This document shows, in pieces, positions 12,232 through 12,408 of a stretch of 12,408 nucleotides of DNA (position 1 is its first letter; every line of letters starts with the position of its first letter). The notes under the pieces were generated by a model. The model was not told the origin of the DNA. It ran no database searches and saw only the letters and a list, made by a program, of their open reading frames with translations. This DNA comes from an archaeon (GTDB lineage: Archaea; Iainarchaeota; Iainarchaeia; Iainarchaeales; CSSED10-239): positions 1 through 12,408 of the forward strand of contig JALNXN010000018.1 of assembly GCA_023230325.1 (NCBI GenBank), in the 5' to 3' direction. A program made the position numbers and the translations under genes.

Positions 12232-12408
12232 TGATAAAGAGTTTTAAAGATTGGGTGCTTTTAGAAAGTGAAAGTCAAGTAAATCAAATACAGTTTTTAT
12301 CGTTATGGTTGTACATCATTGAAAACACTTGAAGGTGCTCCGGAGACAGTGGGTGGTTACTTTGATTGTAGTTATTGTACATCATTGAAAACACTTGAAG
12401 GTGCTCCG
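12231..12408 (+). CDS. Repeat protein with capsid-targeting-like N-terminus, cut by window end
   Basis: ATG 12231 overlaps the cyclase stop (TAATG) and begins MIKSFKDWVLLESESQVNQI, again a capsid-targeting-like peptide ending in L-L-E. In this frame a stop follows soon. The +1 frame encodes CTSLKTLEGAPETVGGYFDC then SYCTSLKTLEGAP, a 22-residue leucine-rich-repeat-like unit seen in many large-phage proteins. Removing one T from the run at 12294-12298 joins both parts, so either the run is misread or the gene is broken. Such repeats form solenoids that bind other proteins. The gene continues beyond the window and is translationally coupled to the cyclase. Confidence 0.6.
12310..12408 (+). repeat. 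Coding repeat: 33-bp identical block at 66-bp spacing
   Basis: The 33 bases at 12310-12342 recur identically at 12376-12408, 66 bp apart, giving the 22-residue protein repeat CTSLKTLEGAP. DNA-level identity points to recent duplication or ongoing gene conversion of repeat units. Confidence 0.85.

Overview
This is AT-rich, gene-dense DNA that looks like part of the genome of a large tailed bacteriophage. The signs are small overlapping genes, a cluster of tRNAs and tRNA remnants, a free-standing homing endonuclease, an IS607-type element remnant, and several proteins whose N-termini resemble the capsid-targeting peptide of T4-type phages (the T4 internal proteins begin MKTYQEFIAEA). Nearly all starts lack a Shine-Dalgarno sequence and sit in A/T-rich leaders. 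Two stretches fit the Bacteroidota -7 promoter consensus TAnnTTTG. Together these suggest, by inference, a Bacteroidota host.

Layout. Positions 1-1000 hold a gene tail and three broken small genes: a CxxC protein, a pyrimidine-dimer glycosylase-like gene with two in-frame TAG codons, and a gene broken by a 10-bp tandem duplication. Positions 1000-1950 are mostly non-coding: two tRNA-like genes with abnormal anticodon loops, several hairpins, and a 46-residue zinc-ribbon protein. A 197-residue protein of unknown function follows. Next come a 5' tRNA fragment and, abutting it on the minus strand, a frameshifted zinc-finger/Vsr-like homing endonuclease. After a strong terminator comes a plus-strand operon (3510-5500): a small protein with what look like degenerate family-B DNA polymerase motifs A, B and C, a 60-residue protein and an ATP-grasp enzyme.

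Positions 5641-6994 are a mosaic wreck. It contains a frameshifted IS607 resolvase (TnpA), a retropepsin-like C-terminus, and a HicB-like domain running in frame into the N-terminal part of TnpB. Two overlapping membrane-protein genes, a promoter-to-terminator unit encoding at most a 27-residue peptide, another 5' tRNA fragment and three overlapping small genes follow up to 9000.

Positions 8990-12408 form the most interesting block. Four genes on two strands encode proteins starting with a capsid-targeting-like peptide that ends in an (I/L)-x-E motif, the type cut by T4 prohead protease gp21. One is an apparently intact class III nucleotidyl cyclase whose residues suggest adenylate cyclase. 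If the peptides work as in T4, this phage would package a cyclase and other effectors in the virion and release them into the host with its DNA. Seven 19-bp tandem repeats lie between two of these genes, and a broken T5orf172-type gene precedes the cyclase.

The longest genes are intact, whereas mobile genes and several short genes carry frameshifts, many at homopolymers. Some may be sequencing errors in an unpolished assembly. The 10-bp duplication and the in-frame nonsense codons are not typical of such errors.
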